Assembly (NCBI GenBank): GCA_001792895.1
Contig: MARA01000010.1
Span: 744,001-808,000, forward strand
Direction: 5' to 3'
Length of the DNA: 64,000 nt
Origin: Lentinus brumalis
Taxonomy: Eukaryota > Basidiomycota > Agaricomycetes > Polyporales > Polyporaceae
Shown: one piece after another, positions 45,594 through 57,170 of the stretch
Position numbering within the stretch: the first letter of the stretch is position 1
How the letters are laid out: each line of letters starts with the position of its first letter
Translations under genes and position numbers: made by a program
Notes under the pieces: generated by a model
Told to the model about the DNA's origin: nothing
The model's database searches: none
What the model saw: the letters and a program-made list of their open reading frames with translations, nothing else

Positions 45594-47759
45594 ATGGACA
45601 CCGCCATCCTTGACCCAAGTCCTCCGAACGAACGCGATATCTCTCGCGTCGTGTCGGAGGCTTTTGGTCGGGGGTCACCCCAACCTCAGAACACTCATTC
45701 AATCGCGACGCATGAAGATCCCGTTGTTCCGCAGGTGAGCATCGTCATATAAGCACGGCAAGATGCTTGGATGGTAGTAATTATACAAGTCCATGCGATA
45801 GCTCTCGCAGCTGGCGTCACAACATCATGCGAGCGAATACAACCGGCTGAAGTTCGGTTCCAAGGGTACGTACGTTTGTGTTAGACGTGGCGGAATTGTG
45901 GAGGCCGTACTGAGCCATATCTCCTCGCAGGGTCGCCATTGCTTTATGTGCCATACTCGCTGCAGATGCCAGATCATTTCCAGGAAATGCAGGCACATCA
46001 GATGAAGTGCGCGGAACTCCGAGCCTGGTGGCCTCATGATAATCAGTCCCACGTCGGTGCGGAGGAATGGTCGGCGCGCAAGAACGAGACCATGAGATGT
46101 ATGGCGGCATCTGGTCATCTCGCGCACCCGGATTTGCGCGAGCAATTATCCGCGGCCATTTCCACGTCTATCATTTTACCCCAGTCTGCAAATGCTCGAC
46201 GCGCCGCTACGCCTGCCCCACACCCTCATTGGCAAACATCGGAGACACATCCAATCGTGTATGTTCTCGCATGTCTTACTGTTAAGAATGTACACTGATA
46301 CTCTTGTGACCTAGTATATCTACCATAATACCGTCAGAAGTACTACCAGCCATTTCCTCTCAAGTTCGGAAGGCCTCACATCGCTATCCAGTCATATTCA
46401 ACGTTCCTTCTACCCAGTTACTTGACCGCCTAATACCTCCACCGGTGGATCCCGTCACCCGGAAGACAGCACCTTCGCTACCCGTTATATCCATCGCTGC
46501 ACCCCGCCCCACACCAGCTCTGTCATCAGCGCAGTCTCTAGCGAAGTCGCTTAAGTTGTCAAGCTTATTTTGGATTCATCCGACAGTGAGGCGCGCTGTC
46601 CTGGGCAATCTGGAGTCTCCCCAAGCCCCTCCCAAGAAGCGCTTTCGGCCAGCCTCCTACATGGCTCCAACTAATACCTTACGCTCGGATGGTGATATTG
46701 ACAGCCATACACGGCCCAAGATTGTGCGCAACTGCTCATCTCCGCCTGCGTTCGAAACGGAAGGGAAGGACAATGCGCCGCGGTATGTACGGATACTTGT
46801 ACGGTCAGGCAGACACGTATTGACAAAGTGGGTTCCAGCATGATGAAGACCGATTTGTCTATGATCACGCGTTCTACAATCGTCAACATGACTATCCCGG
46901 CGGTCCCTGCGATACCTGCTGCGGCGAGTGCTCGATTACTTGGTAACCTGTACATGTCGTCTTGCCCGGGCAAGAAAGGTGGAATTGCCTTTCCTCCATT
47001 TCGCACGTTAATGCTGACGTCTATCATCAATAGTGCGACTAGATGGTCCCGTTAGGGGCCGTAGCACTGTCTGCAGAGACTTGAGGTCCGACCTCACCCG
47101 CATCAAGAACGTTGGTGTAGCGTGTATCATCTGGTCAGTCTCCTCACAGTCACGGCACACCGAATCTGTCGTACATACTGAATGGTGCTTCAGCTGCCTT
47201 GATGACATCGAGCTCATGTCCCTTGGTGTTGATTGGGTTGACTACGCTGTTGTAGCGAGCGAACTAGGCATCGACGTCCTCAGGTACGCCTCCTCACGCT
47301 GGATCAACGTGCTGCCGTTGACGCCCTCGTGCTTGCGACAGGCTGCCTATACCTGAGGGACTTGCCCCGATCAACCCCGAGGCCTTGGATATTCACCTTA
47401 CAAAGGTCATCGACACCTATACCCTGCGCGGCTCCGCTGTCCTCGTACATTGCCGAGGTGGTGTCGGCCGCGCCGGCGTCGTCGCATGCTGTTGGATGCT
47501 CAAGCTGGGGTTGTGTGGTTGGCTCGAGTCGCAGCATGCGGACACCTCCGACTCCGAGCTCGTCGACGACGCGACTGTGCACCTCATCGACCGCTTGATC
47601 TCTGTCGTTCGGCGACGGAGGAGTCCGAAGGCGATCGAGACGTACGAGCAAGTCAGGTTCTTGGTCGACTACGTCCGGTTCCTCCGCGACCGCTCGGAGC
47701 TCAGCATGTCTTCATCTTACTTGGATCTTTTTGCGGATTGGGATACTAGTGTAGAGTGA
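45594..47759 (+). CDS. CDKN3/KAP-like tyrosine/dual-specificity phosphatase
   Basis: Start ATG at 45594 (MDTAILDPSPPNE). The first part (to ~46850) is a low-complexity region without a known domain, including EYNRLKFGSKGSPLLYVPYS and PPKKRFRPASYM. Splicing from ~46781 to 46839 keeps the frame into the phosphatase domain: LLGNLYMSSCPGKK, VCRDLRSDLTRIKNVGVACI, MSLGVDWVDYAVVASELGID, LPIPEGLAP and VLVHCRGGVGRAGVVACC. The HCRGGVGRAG loop holds the catalytic Cys and Arg. The layout (CPG, DLxxDxxxIKxxGV, PI-x-[DE]-G, HCxGGxGR) matches the CDK-inhibitor phosphatase CDKN3/KAP. KAP has Asp at the acid position; here it is Glu. It probably acts on phospho-Thr/Tyr of a cell-cycle kinase, by inference. 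The C-terminus ends SYLDLFADWDTSVE. Confidence 0.75.
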
Positions 47760-48469
47760 TGGATTGTGTTATACCGTGATGTAAGGCCCATGACCTGTAA
47801 TGGAGCTGTTGTTGGATAAACTAAGGTGAGAGGCTTTCCGCATCTGCCAGTCCTGCGGAAAATACTAATCATGATGTCTCACCCACTTATCGCAGTGCTT
47901 TAGTAATTTGTACATCTTGCGAGATCAGACATGGACCTATGGACGTCGGATGCAAGGAACACAACTGACAAGTAGCAGCAGGAGGGACCTCAATTGGGCC
48001 GCGGACTCAGGCTGGAGATTCCGCCACGTGGGCGGCCTGGGAGCGCCGGGCCCGCAGATCGCCGCCTCTGGCAGTGGTTCGCGGTATACTTATCGTTCAA
48101 CCTTTGTTTCTCTCACTCAGCCTGACCCAAAGCTATGTGCTGGTGTACATGACAACTTCGACGCGGCCTATTTGTATGACATGTTGACTCGATGCTACAC
48201 ATTCCATGACGACAGCGGATACTCCCCGACACAGCGCCGTACGCAAGACAAAGGAGCTCAAGAAGCGTGGATCTCATATGCGGTTCCATTGACGGCAGCA
48301 TAGGGTGAGCTTTGGTGAGCTCCTTGGTATCAGTGTAGTACACACTCACAAAGAAAAGTTCTTTCGGTATACCGGCCACTGGCGACGAAGAAAGCATCTG
48401 TCACAGGTTGGCTACTATAAAGTTCATGGCCTTGCTCCCTGCTTCCGCAATTCAAGGTGCGGCGGGACG
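47760..48469. other. Intergenic upstream of the membrane-protein gene
   Basis: No coding exon is supported. The 3' half serves as upstream DNA of the next gene and ends with the TATA-like element listed separately. Confidence 0.4.
48416..48422 (+). promoter_or_regulatory. TATA-like element
   Basis: TATAAAG lies 48 bp before the ATG at 48470, a plausible core-promoter position for a fungal gene with a short leader. Confidence 0.4.
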
Positions 48470-49614
48470 ATGCTCGTCACAAGCTTGATCGTCACTTGCA
48501 TACTCGCCCTCGTGGGTGTCTTCCAGACGCTCCCGATTTCTACAACCTTTGCCCGCATGCTGACACCTACCGTCTCGGCGCCAACAAGGACTCAGCGCAT
48601 CGCCGGGTACGCTATTGTCTCCGTCATCATTTGAGTTCCGCACTGACCTCTCCTAGTCCGACCGCCTTCTTGACACTTGATCCGGTGGTTCTGCTACCGG
48701 CAGTCGAACACTACTGGACGAGTCCACGAGGACTCGGCGACCCTGAAAGCTTGCAGAAGACGACTCTCCACTTACCACGGAAACCTCTCGAGTCCCTCGT
48801 CTCTGTGACGATCTATGGAACTCCTGTAACTGCTCTTCAACGCGTGGTCTTTTGGACAGCGGGAGCCTTGATCGCAGCCTCCATCGTTGTATCATATACG
48901 GCTTTCTCCCGGGCGAATGCTTCCTTTAGCAAGGTACGCCTAGCTCCTTCCCTGGACATTATCAATCTGACCACCATAATTCCAGTTACACTTAGAAGAA
49001 GACTGCGCGCAGCTTGTGGTCCTTCCATCCGAGGCGGAAGTCCGACATCTGTCGCAACAACTTGCCACTACTCCGAGGAAGTGTCGCCCACGAGCTGAGA
49101 GAAAAGGTTCCGGCCGTGCCTCTCAATGCGAGCCCCAAAGCCACTATCTTGCAACGCCACATGTGGCCCCGTGGTCCACCAACGCGCCGTCGAGGGAATG
49201 CGACCACACAAGTCGCCGAGCGTTCGGTGTTCCCCGCCCGGCGCATACTAGTGAGCGCAGTTTGGGCGGCCTGGACGACCCGGACGACGTCAGCTACCTG
49301 CGCGATGCGCTCGGGCTCATCGATTGGAGCGACATACCCCCACACTGCGGATACTGGGGGCCCACGGTACGTGTGCACGCCCAGCGACCGCGCTATCCCC
49401 GTTGCCGTGTGCTGACAGCGCCCTCCTCGGCCTACTGCCTCGTTGCCAGCAGCTCGACCAAGACGTCTCGTCTGAGAACGACGGAGACGAGGCACGTCCG
49501 CGAAAGGCGTGGTATATGCCCGATGACGACCTGCGGGGATGGGCCTTCCCTGCTCGTCCACTTCGCCCCGGCCGATCGGAGTCCGCCCAGCTCTTGGTCG
49601 CGGGAGAAGGCTGA
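48470..49614 (+). CDS. Hypothetical two-helix membrane protein
   Basis: Four exons fit exactly in frame: 48470-48606, 48657-48933, 48986-49366 and 49450-49614, giving 319 residues. The first helix lies at the very N-terminus (MLVTSLIVTCILALVGVF) and could be a signal anchor. A ~90-residue loop follows (FLTLDPVVLLPAVEHYWTSP ... LESLVSVTIYGTPVTALQ), then a second helix, VVFWTAGALIAASIVVSYTA. The C-terminal ~180 residues are soluble, with an acidic stretch (LGGLDDPDDVSYLRDALGLI), a Trp/Pro/Cys-rich piece (DWSDIPPHCGYWGP) and a final KAWYMPDDDLRGWAFP. I do not recognise the family. The architecture suggests a membrane protein with both ends on the same side. The clean splicing argues for a real gene. 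Confidence 0.6.
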
Positions 49615-50049
49615 TCGGGCGAGAAATATGTACCATACCTGCACTTCCAGTGCTCTTCCTTACTTCTCAACTTCGCTCCGTTCTGCTGCTCGTCCCCTGT
49701 CGCCTCTTGCAAGATTCTAGACGCGTTGCGAGCGACACGCCCCGCGTCAAGATGCGGTCCAAGACTCGCAAGCATGCCCGTACCGGGCTTCCCGTGACGC
49801 CTCCGGCCCCGGGCGTCGAGCGCGTTGCGGGCTCGTGCCCGCTTACTCCGGAGGAATCAGGGGAATGCGTAACGTCAAGGCTCGTCGTGGTGCGCAGCTG
49901 ATTGTGATTGTTGTCGTAAGGCCCACGATTTTCTGCGGTGATTAACTATCCGCTGTCTGAGCCGTCCGACATTACAGCATCCCACCCTTTGCCCTTGCTT
50001 CTCGGTGAGAGCGTTTGCGTTGAGCCGGCGGCCGGGCAGGACACGGGGG
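49615..50049. other. Intergenic, no supported gene
   Basis: No exon is supported here. It is GC-rich and lacks long ATG-initiated frames with motifs. Confidence 0.4.
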
Positions 50050-50799
50050 AGGAAGACGCCTTGCTGTCATTCTCTGAGCCGGAGCGCGTCGTACGAAGAT
50101 GTCAGTTCTGCAGCTATGCTGAAGGTTGTAAGATGAGGAAGTGAGGAAACAGCTTACCACGGGAGGATCATGATCCTGCGTGTTGACTTCAAGCTGAACG
50201 GTACAACTTGGGGGGAGTGGTTCCCGGTGTACAATCGCCAGTTCGATGCCCTCCACGGTACCTTTTTCGCAGGTCAGTCGACTCGATCCGCCTGCCTCTT
50301 CCGTACGCAGAACGTAAGAACATGCCAGATTGTATCGGGTCGGCCGGACGCGCTGTGGATCCCTGCATAAGCGCAATATTCACTGACCAACACGTTGTGT
50401 CAGACATAGACGAACACGACGAGTTTTCAGCGCACCTGGGCGCGTGCCTGTGAGGTGACAAATCGCTTAGCTTGTTCGACGTTGCCAGTACGTTCCTGGG
50501 AGTTAACCTCCTTGCCCTCCTTCGCCGAATAGGGCCCGGGAGGGGGTGGACAGCAGCTTCTCTGCATTGGTACCCCATTTCGTGACGCCGGCAGCAGCAT
50601 TGCTTCAGGATGTATGAAAACGAGCGATGTGCAGGAAGCACTTACACCGGGAACGCAAGTGGCCCTGAGACACGTGGGCGCCTACTGTGCTTATCCTCCT
50701 CACCCTGAAGGCGAAGTCCACGAACCAATCGCGGGAGAATTTGCCGATGCAGATGTCGGATAGCGCGAAGAGGGGGTTATCGAGACCCGGGTAGTTCAC
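50050..50799 (-). CDS. Possible small multi-exon gene, unknown
   Basis: A frame starts at the ATG at 50799 (MNYPGLDNPLFALSDICIGK ...) and reads a further ~15 residues, FSRDWFVDFAF, before a GTGAGG donor-like site. Further down, at ~50165-50280, a frame reads CEKGTVEGIELAIVHREP and then SCTVQLEVNTQDHDPPV, and ends at a GTAAGC donor-like site. Their coding look and the splice-like borders suggest one small gene, but I could not connect the middle exons in one frame. No domain is recognised. It might instead be a decayed gene or chance. Confidence 0.22.
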
Positions 50800-51062
50800 A
50801 GACGAACCACACGTCTGGTAGTCTGGGTGACTATTTGGGCGGTGCGTGGTGGAAGGGGTGGATCAGGCCAGGCCGCGGATGACAGGTTGCTGTGCTCCCG
50901 CTGTCTTGTGCACCCGACGTCCGCAGGATCCAACACTGAAGCTCTCGAGACCGGCAGCGCTACAGACGTCGTGGACGACCACCGCAGACGCCGACCACCG
51001 CAATAAAGCAGATCACCGATCCCTCGCGCTCTTTAACTTCTCCCCGATCCCCCGTACCATCC

Positions 51063-52965
51063 ATGTCTTCCGCCTCCTCCTCCGCGACCCCGCCCACCGT
51101 CGTCTCCTCGTCGGGCAAGGTCCTCCTCGCGGGTGGCTACCTCGTCCTCGACCCTGCATACCCCGGCGTCGTGGTCTCCACGAGCTCGCGCTTCTACACT
51201 GTCATCGACGCGATCTCCGAGTCTCCCGCGCCTGGCGCAGATGGCCCGATTCAGATCCGAGTCAGATCACCCCAGTTTCTAGATGCAACCTGGCTGTACT
51301 TCGTCGACTTCACTGGCCCCGACGCCGTGCGCGTCGAGCAGGTCGCCGACAAGTGCGTATGTCCCGTCTTACGCTGGAATGGTGCGAGCTGACCGGAGCA
51401 TTGGTGATACGATTTGATCGTGCGCTGTCGTACCAGCTCGAATGGCGCCTCAACAAGAAACAAATTCGTCCACCTGGCGCTGCAGCGCACCCTGGCGCTC
51501 GGAGTGGAACTTGTCAGCGCGGGCACGTTGCAGAACGCGCTCGGCCGTGGACTGGACATCACCATCGCCGGCGACAACGACTTCTATTCCCAACGAGCGC
51601 AGGTGACCATCGTGGTTTGCTTGAGGTTGAGTATGTTCTGACGGCGTCCCACAGCTTACCGCCCGGAACCTTCCTCCGACCCTGGAGTCGCTCACCAAGT
51701 TGCCGCCATTCAACAAGACTGGTGTCCGACTGGCAGATGTGCACAAGACGGGCCTCGGGTCCTCCGCTGCGCTCATCACCTCTCTCGTGTCTGGTCTCCT
51801 CCTCCACCTCAAGATCATCGCCTCCGACTCCTTCGCAACAGAGGGCGGCACGGAAACCGCCAGCGAAGGACGGAAGCTTGCACACAACCTCTCGCAATAC
51901 ATCCACTGTCTAGCGCAGGGGAAGGTCGGCAGCGGCTTCGATGTCTCCGCGGCGGTCTTCGGAAGCCAACTATACACGCGCTTCGACCCTGCGGTCATCC
52001 AGCCGCTCATGAGCGATGCCGCAGTAAGTCGCCTCCAGCTTGTCTGAACAGGCGAATCGCTTCCTGACACACAGCTCTCGCTAGGACTCAACTCAGCGAC
52101 TTGGCTCAACAATCTCTCCGTCGAACAAGGCATGGGACTACCGCGTCGAGCCATTTAAACTTCCTCCACACACGCGCCTCATGCTCGCAGACGTCGACGC
52201 GGGAAGCGATACGCCCTCGCTCGTCGGCAAGGTGCTCAAATGGCGCAAGGAGAACAGCGCGGAGGCGAAGACGCTCTGGGACGCGCTCGATGCGCTCAAC
52301 CAGAAGCTCAGCCGGACGCTTCTGCGCCTCAGCGAGGAGGAAGCGAAGCACCCGACGGCATACCGCAAGGCCGTCAAGTACATTTCGACGATACAAAGCG
52401 TGCAGGTACGCGACGAGCTCGTTTGCGTCTCCCGCGAGGCTCGCTGAATGCTCACCATCGCCGATCAGTGGCTCGCGAACCCGAACATCATCGAAAACCA
52501 GAGCGTGAGCGACTTCCGCAGGGTCATCGAAGCCTTCGTCGAGGTGAACCTGACATCCGAGGTGCGCCCTCCCCGCCTACTTGTCTCACCCTGAGTGCTG
52601 TGTACGCTGACATTGTCTGCGCGCAGGAAATCCGCGCCAAGATGCGCGAAATGGGGAAGCTCTCGGACGTGCCCATCGAGCCCCCAGAACAGACCGCGCT
52701 GGTCGATGCCTGCGTCTCCGTCGCGGGCGTCATCGGGGGCGGGGTGCCAGGCGCGGGCGGGTACGACGCGATCTGGCTGCTCGTGTGCGACCCGCCGAAC
52801 TGCGTTACGGAGGAGCTCCCGGCGACGCGTGTCGAGCGCGTCTGGAGCACGTACAAGGGCCTGGACGTCTCCCCGCTGCTCGCGACGGAGAGCGTGGCGA
52901 AGGGCGTGCGCGTAGAGAAACTTGACGAGGTGCCTGGCTTGGCCGCGATTGTGCGCGAGCACTGA
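51063..52965 (+). CDS. ERG8: Phosphomevalonate kinase
   Basis: A multi-exon gene from the ATG at 51063 encodes a full-length GHMP-kinase. The N-terminus has SSSGKVLLAGGYLVLDPAYP, the family start with the Lys-Val-Leu-x-x-Gly-Gly-Tyr motif. An inner segment reads ITIAGDNDFYSQ. The ATP-binding loop is KTGLGSSAALITSLVSGLLL. Next come LAQGKVGSGFDVSAAVFGS, a landmark of phosphomevalonate kinases, and a C-terminal domain with GVPGAGGYDAIWLLV, then VREH at the stop. The enzyme converts mevalonate-5-phosphate to the diphosphate in the cytosolic mevalonate route to ergosterol and other isoprenoids. At least five small introns are present. No disrupted motif is visible. It converges with the AVT gene 304 bp away. 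Confidence 0.94.
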
Positions 52966-53269
52966 TTGTGAGACTGCACGAGTTTGGGTTCTTCGAGGGT
53001 TGGGGATCGGGGACGGAGGTTCGCGGCCGCTTAGACATGGTATGAGCCTAGGAGGCTATCTACGCGATTATATGATCTGGTGTACACCTAATGCAGCTAC
53101 TTATGAGTCCTTGCGTACGATGCGACTGGTCCGTTCCGTATCTAGTACTGTCGGGGGAGACAGGCGGGATAAGTTAGAGGTATGAGCAGATAGGGTGATG
53201 GGGTGACTAGCGAAGTGAAGCTGTCCGATAGCAGAGCCAACATGAACACGGGGGAGGACAAGGCAGACC
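52966..53269. other. Convergent 3' intergenic region
   Basis: 304 bp between the 3' ends of the phosphomevalonate kinase and AVT genes. No exon or clear terminator motif is seen. Confidence 0.4.
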
Positions 53270-55405
53270 TCATATGCAAATTGTTGCACTTCCGGCAGGG
53301 GTCCAGGCCTTGCCGAGTGCGAGGAAGAGTGAGATGCTGAGCACGATGATGCCGAAGGCTGCGCATACTACTGCGGGCAGCTTCACGCGGGAGTACCACT
53401 GTGCGTGAGGATGCGCGAGCTTGAGGTAGCATGCGGCGGGGAAGATGAAAGCGAGGGCGGTTGCGGATGCTCCGCCGGTGATTTCGAGCATGACCCCAAG
53501 GTCGCAAGTGATGAGCGCGACTGTGCATGTTACTCTCAGTAAGCGAAAAAAACCGCAGAGACCAAGTTGTACGTACTGATCATGGAAGACGTGAGGATCG
53601 CCGTGGTGAAGAAGACATGGCGTTGCATGTGAAAGGGTTCGTCCTCGAAGAAGTATTGCTCGACCACCTCTCGGCACACGAAAAGCTCCAGGGGCAACGT
53701 GGTGAACATGTTCAGCCCGAAACAGAAGCGTGCGACGTTGATGAGCGTGTCGTTCTAAGCACATCCGTCAGCTCCGGTGCGCATCCACAAACTCAAGCAT
53801 CACGTACGCGTCCAAAGTTGTTGAGTATGTTCCCTTGTGTCTTGTCCGTGAAGACGAGGTAGGCCGAGATGGCGAGCGTGGTGCACGCCACGAGCGAGAT
53901 GAACGTAGAGATATGCGTGACCTTGTTGAACCTGTCCAAGGTCGGAGTCCGCAAGCTCCCGTATATGAGAAGCGAGTTGTGGTGGCACACGAACGCGAAG
54001 CTAATCACGCCGATGGCCTGGAACACCCCGTCCCCGAGGACGGTAAAGCGCGCGCTCGGGTCGCCTTTCAGGTCTGGGGTGACGTTTGGGCCTTCGACGA
54101 GTACAGAGGTGACAATGATGAGCATGCCAATAAGTGCCAATCCGGAGGCGCGGGAGAGCTTGTGGATGTCGCGGTAGAGGGAGAGAGGGTAGGAGACGCA
54201 GATGGTGCAGAGAGCGATGATAAACTGGCGCTTTGTGAAGAGATTCAGCACCGGGACGGAATACAGGTGAGGGAATATAGAGCGAATGACGTGGGGTATC
54301 GTGTCACCTAGGCGGAAGTCAGCTAGAGTGAATTATACGGGAATGACAGCACATACCAATGATGATCCCGAATGCGCACATTCCTGGACAGTGAGAACAT
54401 TTAGCCTTGATCACTCCTGCGCTACTCAAAGATGGACTGACCTCCAAACGCAAACGCGAATTGGAAGAACGAGACCGCTGCCCGTCCGCTCGAGCCAAAG
54501 CAATGATTCATGATCCCAATATATGAGTTTTGCCCGCTCAGCTTGGCGTTCACGACGATGAGTCGAATTGTCCAGTCAGTTACGCCACAGAGGACGACCA
54601 GTAGTACTAGACCGGTGAAGAAACCAGCTTGTCGCACAGCGTACGGGAGGCCTTTAAGCAACGTGTTCGGTCACCTTCGGAATGTAAGACCACCAAGGGG
54701 GAGACACTCACCAATGATACCTGCATTGGCATTCAACCATTAGACTGCAATGAGTACAGTAATCTGCCCAAACGCACCTGCGCCCAAAATGGAGTTCGCC
54801 ATATTCGCGACGGAGTCCAGCACGCCTCCACCTGCAGTTCTCTTAGCTGCAAGTTCTTCTAAGTCAATTCTTGATTGGGAGTAACCGTCCTCCGGGCTAT
54901 CAACACTTCTCCGTACTGTGGAGGCGTCCAAGAGTCCGACGAGAAGTGGCATCGACTGGTCACGACCTCGACGGCCGGAACGCGTCGGGGTGGGCTCATG
55001 CGCAGTACTGGCTTGGAGTTGCGACAACGCGACGCCATCCAGCTCGTCTGTATCCAAGTCAAACTCTATATAATACATCATTAGCAAGCTCGCCCTGCTC
55101 CTCTGAGCGCACACAAAATCTGAGACTCACGCACCGGTCTCACGACTCTGGTAAGTCGACCTCAGCGGAGGCGCAATCACCTGCACGTTCTCCTCAAAGC
55201 GCACGGTCGGTCTCCCATGTTCCGCATGCCCGTTCGCTTCTCCCAGAAGCTCCTCGTTGTCGTCATCGTCGTCGCCGTCGTCCACGGAGAAGAGCACGTC
55301 GTTCTTCGCGCGCGCAGGGAGGTCCTCGTCCGAGTCGTTGAGCAGTGGCTGGTTCACGTCTCCCTCTTCGTCGCGGGTGCGCGGTCTGCTGGATCTACCG
55401 AGCAT
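53270..55405 (-). CDS. AVT-type amino-acid transporter (AAAP/SLC36-38 family)
   Basis: A multi-exon gene from the ATG at 55405 (MLGRSSRPRTRDEEGD). The N-terminal ~170 residues are cytosolic, acidic and Ser-rich (DDGDDDDDNEELLGEANG). The transporter begins with GGGVLDSVANMANSILGAG, the conserved opening helix of AAAP proteins, followed by GLPYAVRQAGFFTGLVLLVV. Further helices include FFQFAFAFGG, FIIALCTICVSYPLSLYRDI, ALIGMLIIVTSVLV, GVISFAFVCHHNSLLIYGSL and ALAFIFPAACYLKLAHPHAQ. About eleven helices are expected. The long acidic N-terminal tail fits vacuolar AVT members, which move neutral or basic amino acids across the vacuole membrane with protons. The exact substrate and direction are not readable. 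It is divergent with the F-box gene to the right. Confidence 0.88.
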
Positions 55406-55883
55406 GTTGGTGGCTCATGAGGATTTGAGAACGGACGAGTGAGGGAAGACGAGTTGTGTGTAGTCGAGTGAAACCTTCGGCGTGGCAATGGCATGTGCGA
55501 GTTCGAGGCGCGCGCCCTTCCCCGCGACGGCCGTCGACGTCGACAGCTACTACGTTCTCGTCTTCCAGTACATTGTGCACGCATCGCTAGTGTTGCGCTC
55601 AAAATCCGCGTTATACCTCTGACTGGCTGCAAGTCACTCAACCCACCTTCAGGCCACAAGTCAAAGAGTCAAGCTCGGTCAATCGTCTGCCTAGGTCGCA
55701 ACTCACGGGAGACCAAGTAGACTGCGCCCTCTCGGTTGGGGAGAAGTGGAACACACTGTATCCCAGGTAAGTCGTGACACCGACTCCCGGTCGTCCAGGA
55801 GCGTTCCAACACGTAGGAAACAATAGTTGGCCGATCTCAAGTTCGGTACGTAGGAGAACACAGCGACGCTGTCCCTTTCAGAC
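55406..55883. other. Divergent intergenic region, AVT / F-box
   Basis: ~480 bp should hold both promoters. No exon is supported. Confidence 0.4.
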
Positions 55884-57170
55884 ATGGTGGGTGGCCTTAC
55901 ATCCCCCGCGTTCACCCCGAAGGCCTGAATGCCCACCTTAGACCTGTGCAAAGTCCCTCTTGCTTCCTCAAGAGATCCTTGAGCACATCCTCGACTTTCT
56001 GCACGACGACGTACAAACGCTACGGGCGTGCGCTCTCGCTGCTCGCGTCTTCTTGCAGACCTCACGCTATCATCGATTCAATGGCCTCGCCTTGGCATAC
56101 CCGCGCACTTCGCGGTTATCAAATCTGCTCTCGGTCTCCCCGGACCTTGCGTGGTCCATCAAATCCTTGCGGCTGACAAGTGCAACTCATCTCGCTTTCG
56201 ATTCGGATCTTCGCCTTCTACAGCACCTCCCTGCGCTCACTGATCTCTCCGTCATCGGCCCGGTCCTGACCTCAATTGCTGCGCACGCTCCGAATCTCAC
56301 AACGCTGCGAGTGAGATGGACAACGTCGACTGCGAGTTGCAAGTATCTCATCTTTGGGATAGCGGACTTCTTGTCGCTGGAGGAGCTCGAGTTGGTAAAC
56401 GTTCGTCTTCGCTCGCATGATGTTTCTATCCCAGAGTATCCTGCCGCTCCCCCTCTCCGCAAGCTTCGGTTCAAAGGAGGGAATTGCGCTGCGGCTATCT
56501 GTGGATGGCTTGCTGCTGTAGAGTCCATTGCTCCCTTCCATTCCCTATCGCACGACATCAGAGAACGACGTGATGCAGAAGAGTTCGTGCAGTTGGCGGA
56601 AACACTTTCACCTCTGGTGCACGAGCTGACACTGCGGTTTATCCCGGAGGGTAACATGAATGGTGGGTTTTGCCTTTATCAGCAAGGTGTGCTGCTCAGT
56701 GTACTGACCCCTCCATACTAGATGCTCTCGCAGATACGGCCCTGACATTGTGTCCATTCACGGTTCTCCGTTCTTGCACCCTCCGATTCGCCTTTGGCGA
56801 GATGTGCGTCCCGCAGAACACGTCTCTTCCATGGATACCCACCATCATCGGCCAACTGTCGTCTTCCCACCTGCAGACTCTCAGGATCTCGCTGGCCGTC
56901 GACAACGTTGAAGATCTGCGATCTCTCGCTTCCGAATGTGCGGTTCGGGTCATCAGTCCGGCGTACTTCGATGACATGCGGTTCCTTGACTGGGAAGGCA
57001 TGGAGAGGGCCCTTGTCAGCGAGCAACTCCGCGGCATAACGAGGGTCCTTCTGGAAGGGCGAGGAAGTCGGACGGCGTTGGAGAATCACATCAAGACACT
57101 CTGTCCTGAGCTGCATTCCCGCGGTATCCTATTGTTGGTCCATGTGGAAGGTGCTCCTTGGCTTGATTGA
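55884..57170 (+). CDS. F-box / LRR-like protein
   Basis: The coding body runs in one frame from ~55942 to ~56662, then crosses a small intron (acceptor just before 56722, ...NMND-ALADTALTLCPF) and ends VEGAPWLD at 57170. The N-terminal F-box reads LLPQEILEHILDFLHDDVQT, then LRACALAARVFLQTSRYHRF. LRR-like beta/alpha elements follow, e.g. LPALTDLSVIGPVLTSIA, FLSLEELELVNVRLRSHD and SHLQTLRISLAVDNVEDL. The start is uncertain because no in-frame ATG precedes the F-box. A 55-bp intron with a GTGGGT donor at 55887 and TTAG acceptor would join an ATG at 55884 to the frame (M-TCAKSLLLPQ). It resembles the large Agaricomycete F-box families. It probably is an SCF substrate adaptor; its substrate is unknown. 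Confidence 0.7.
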
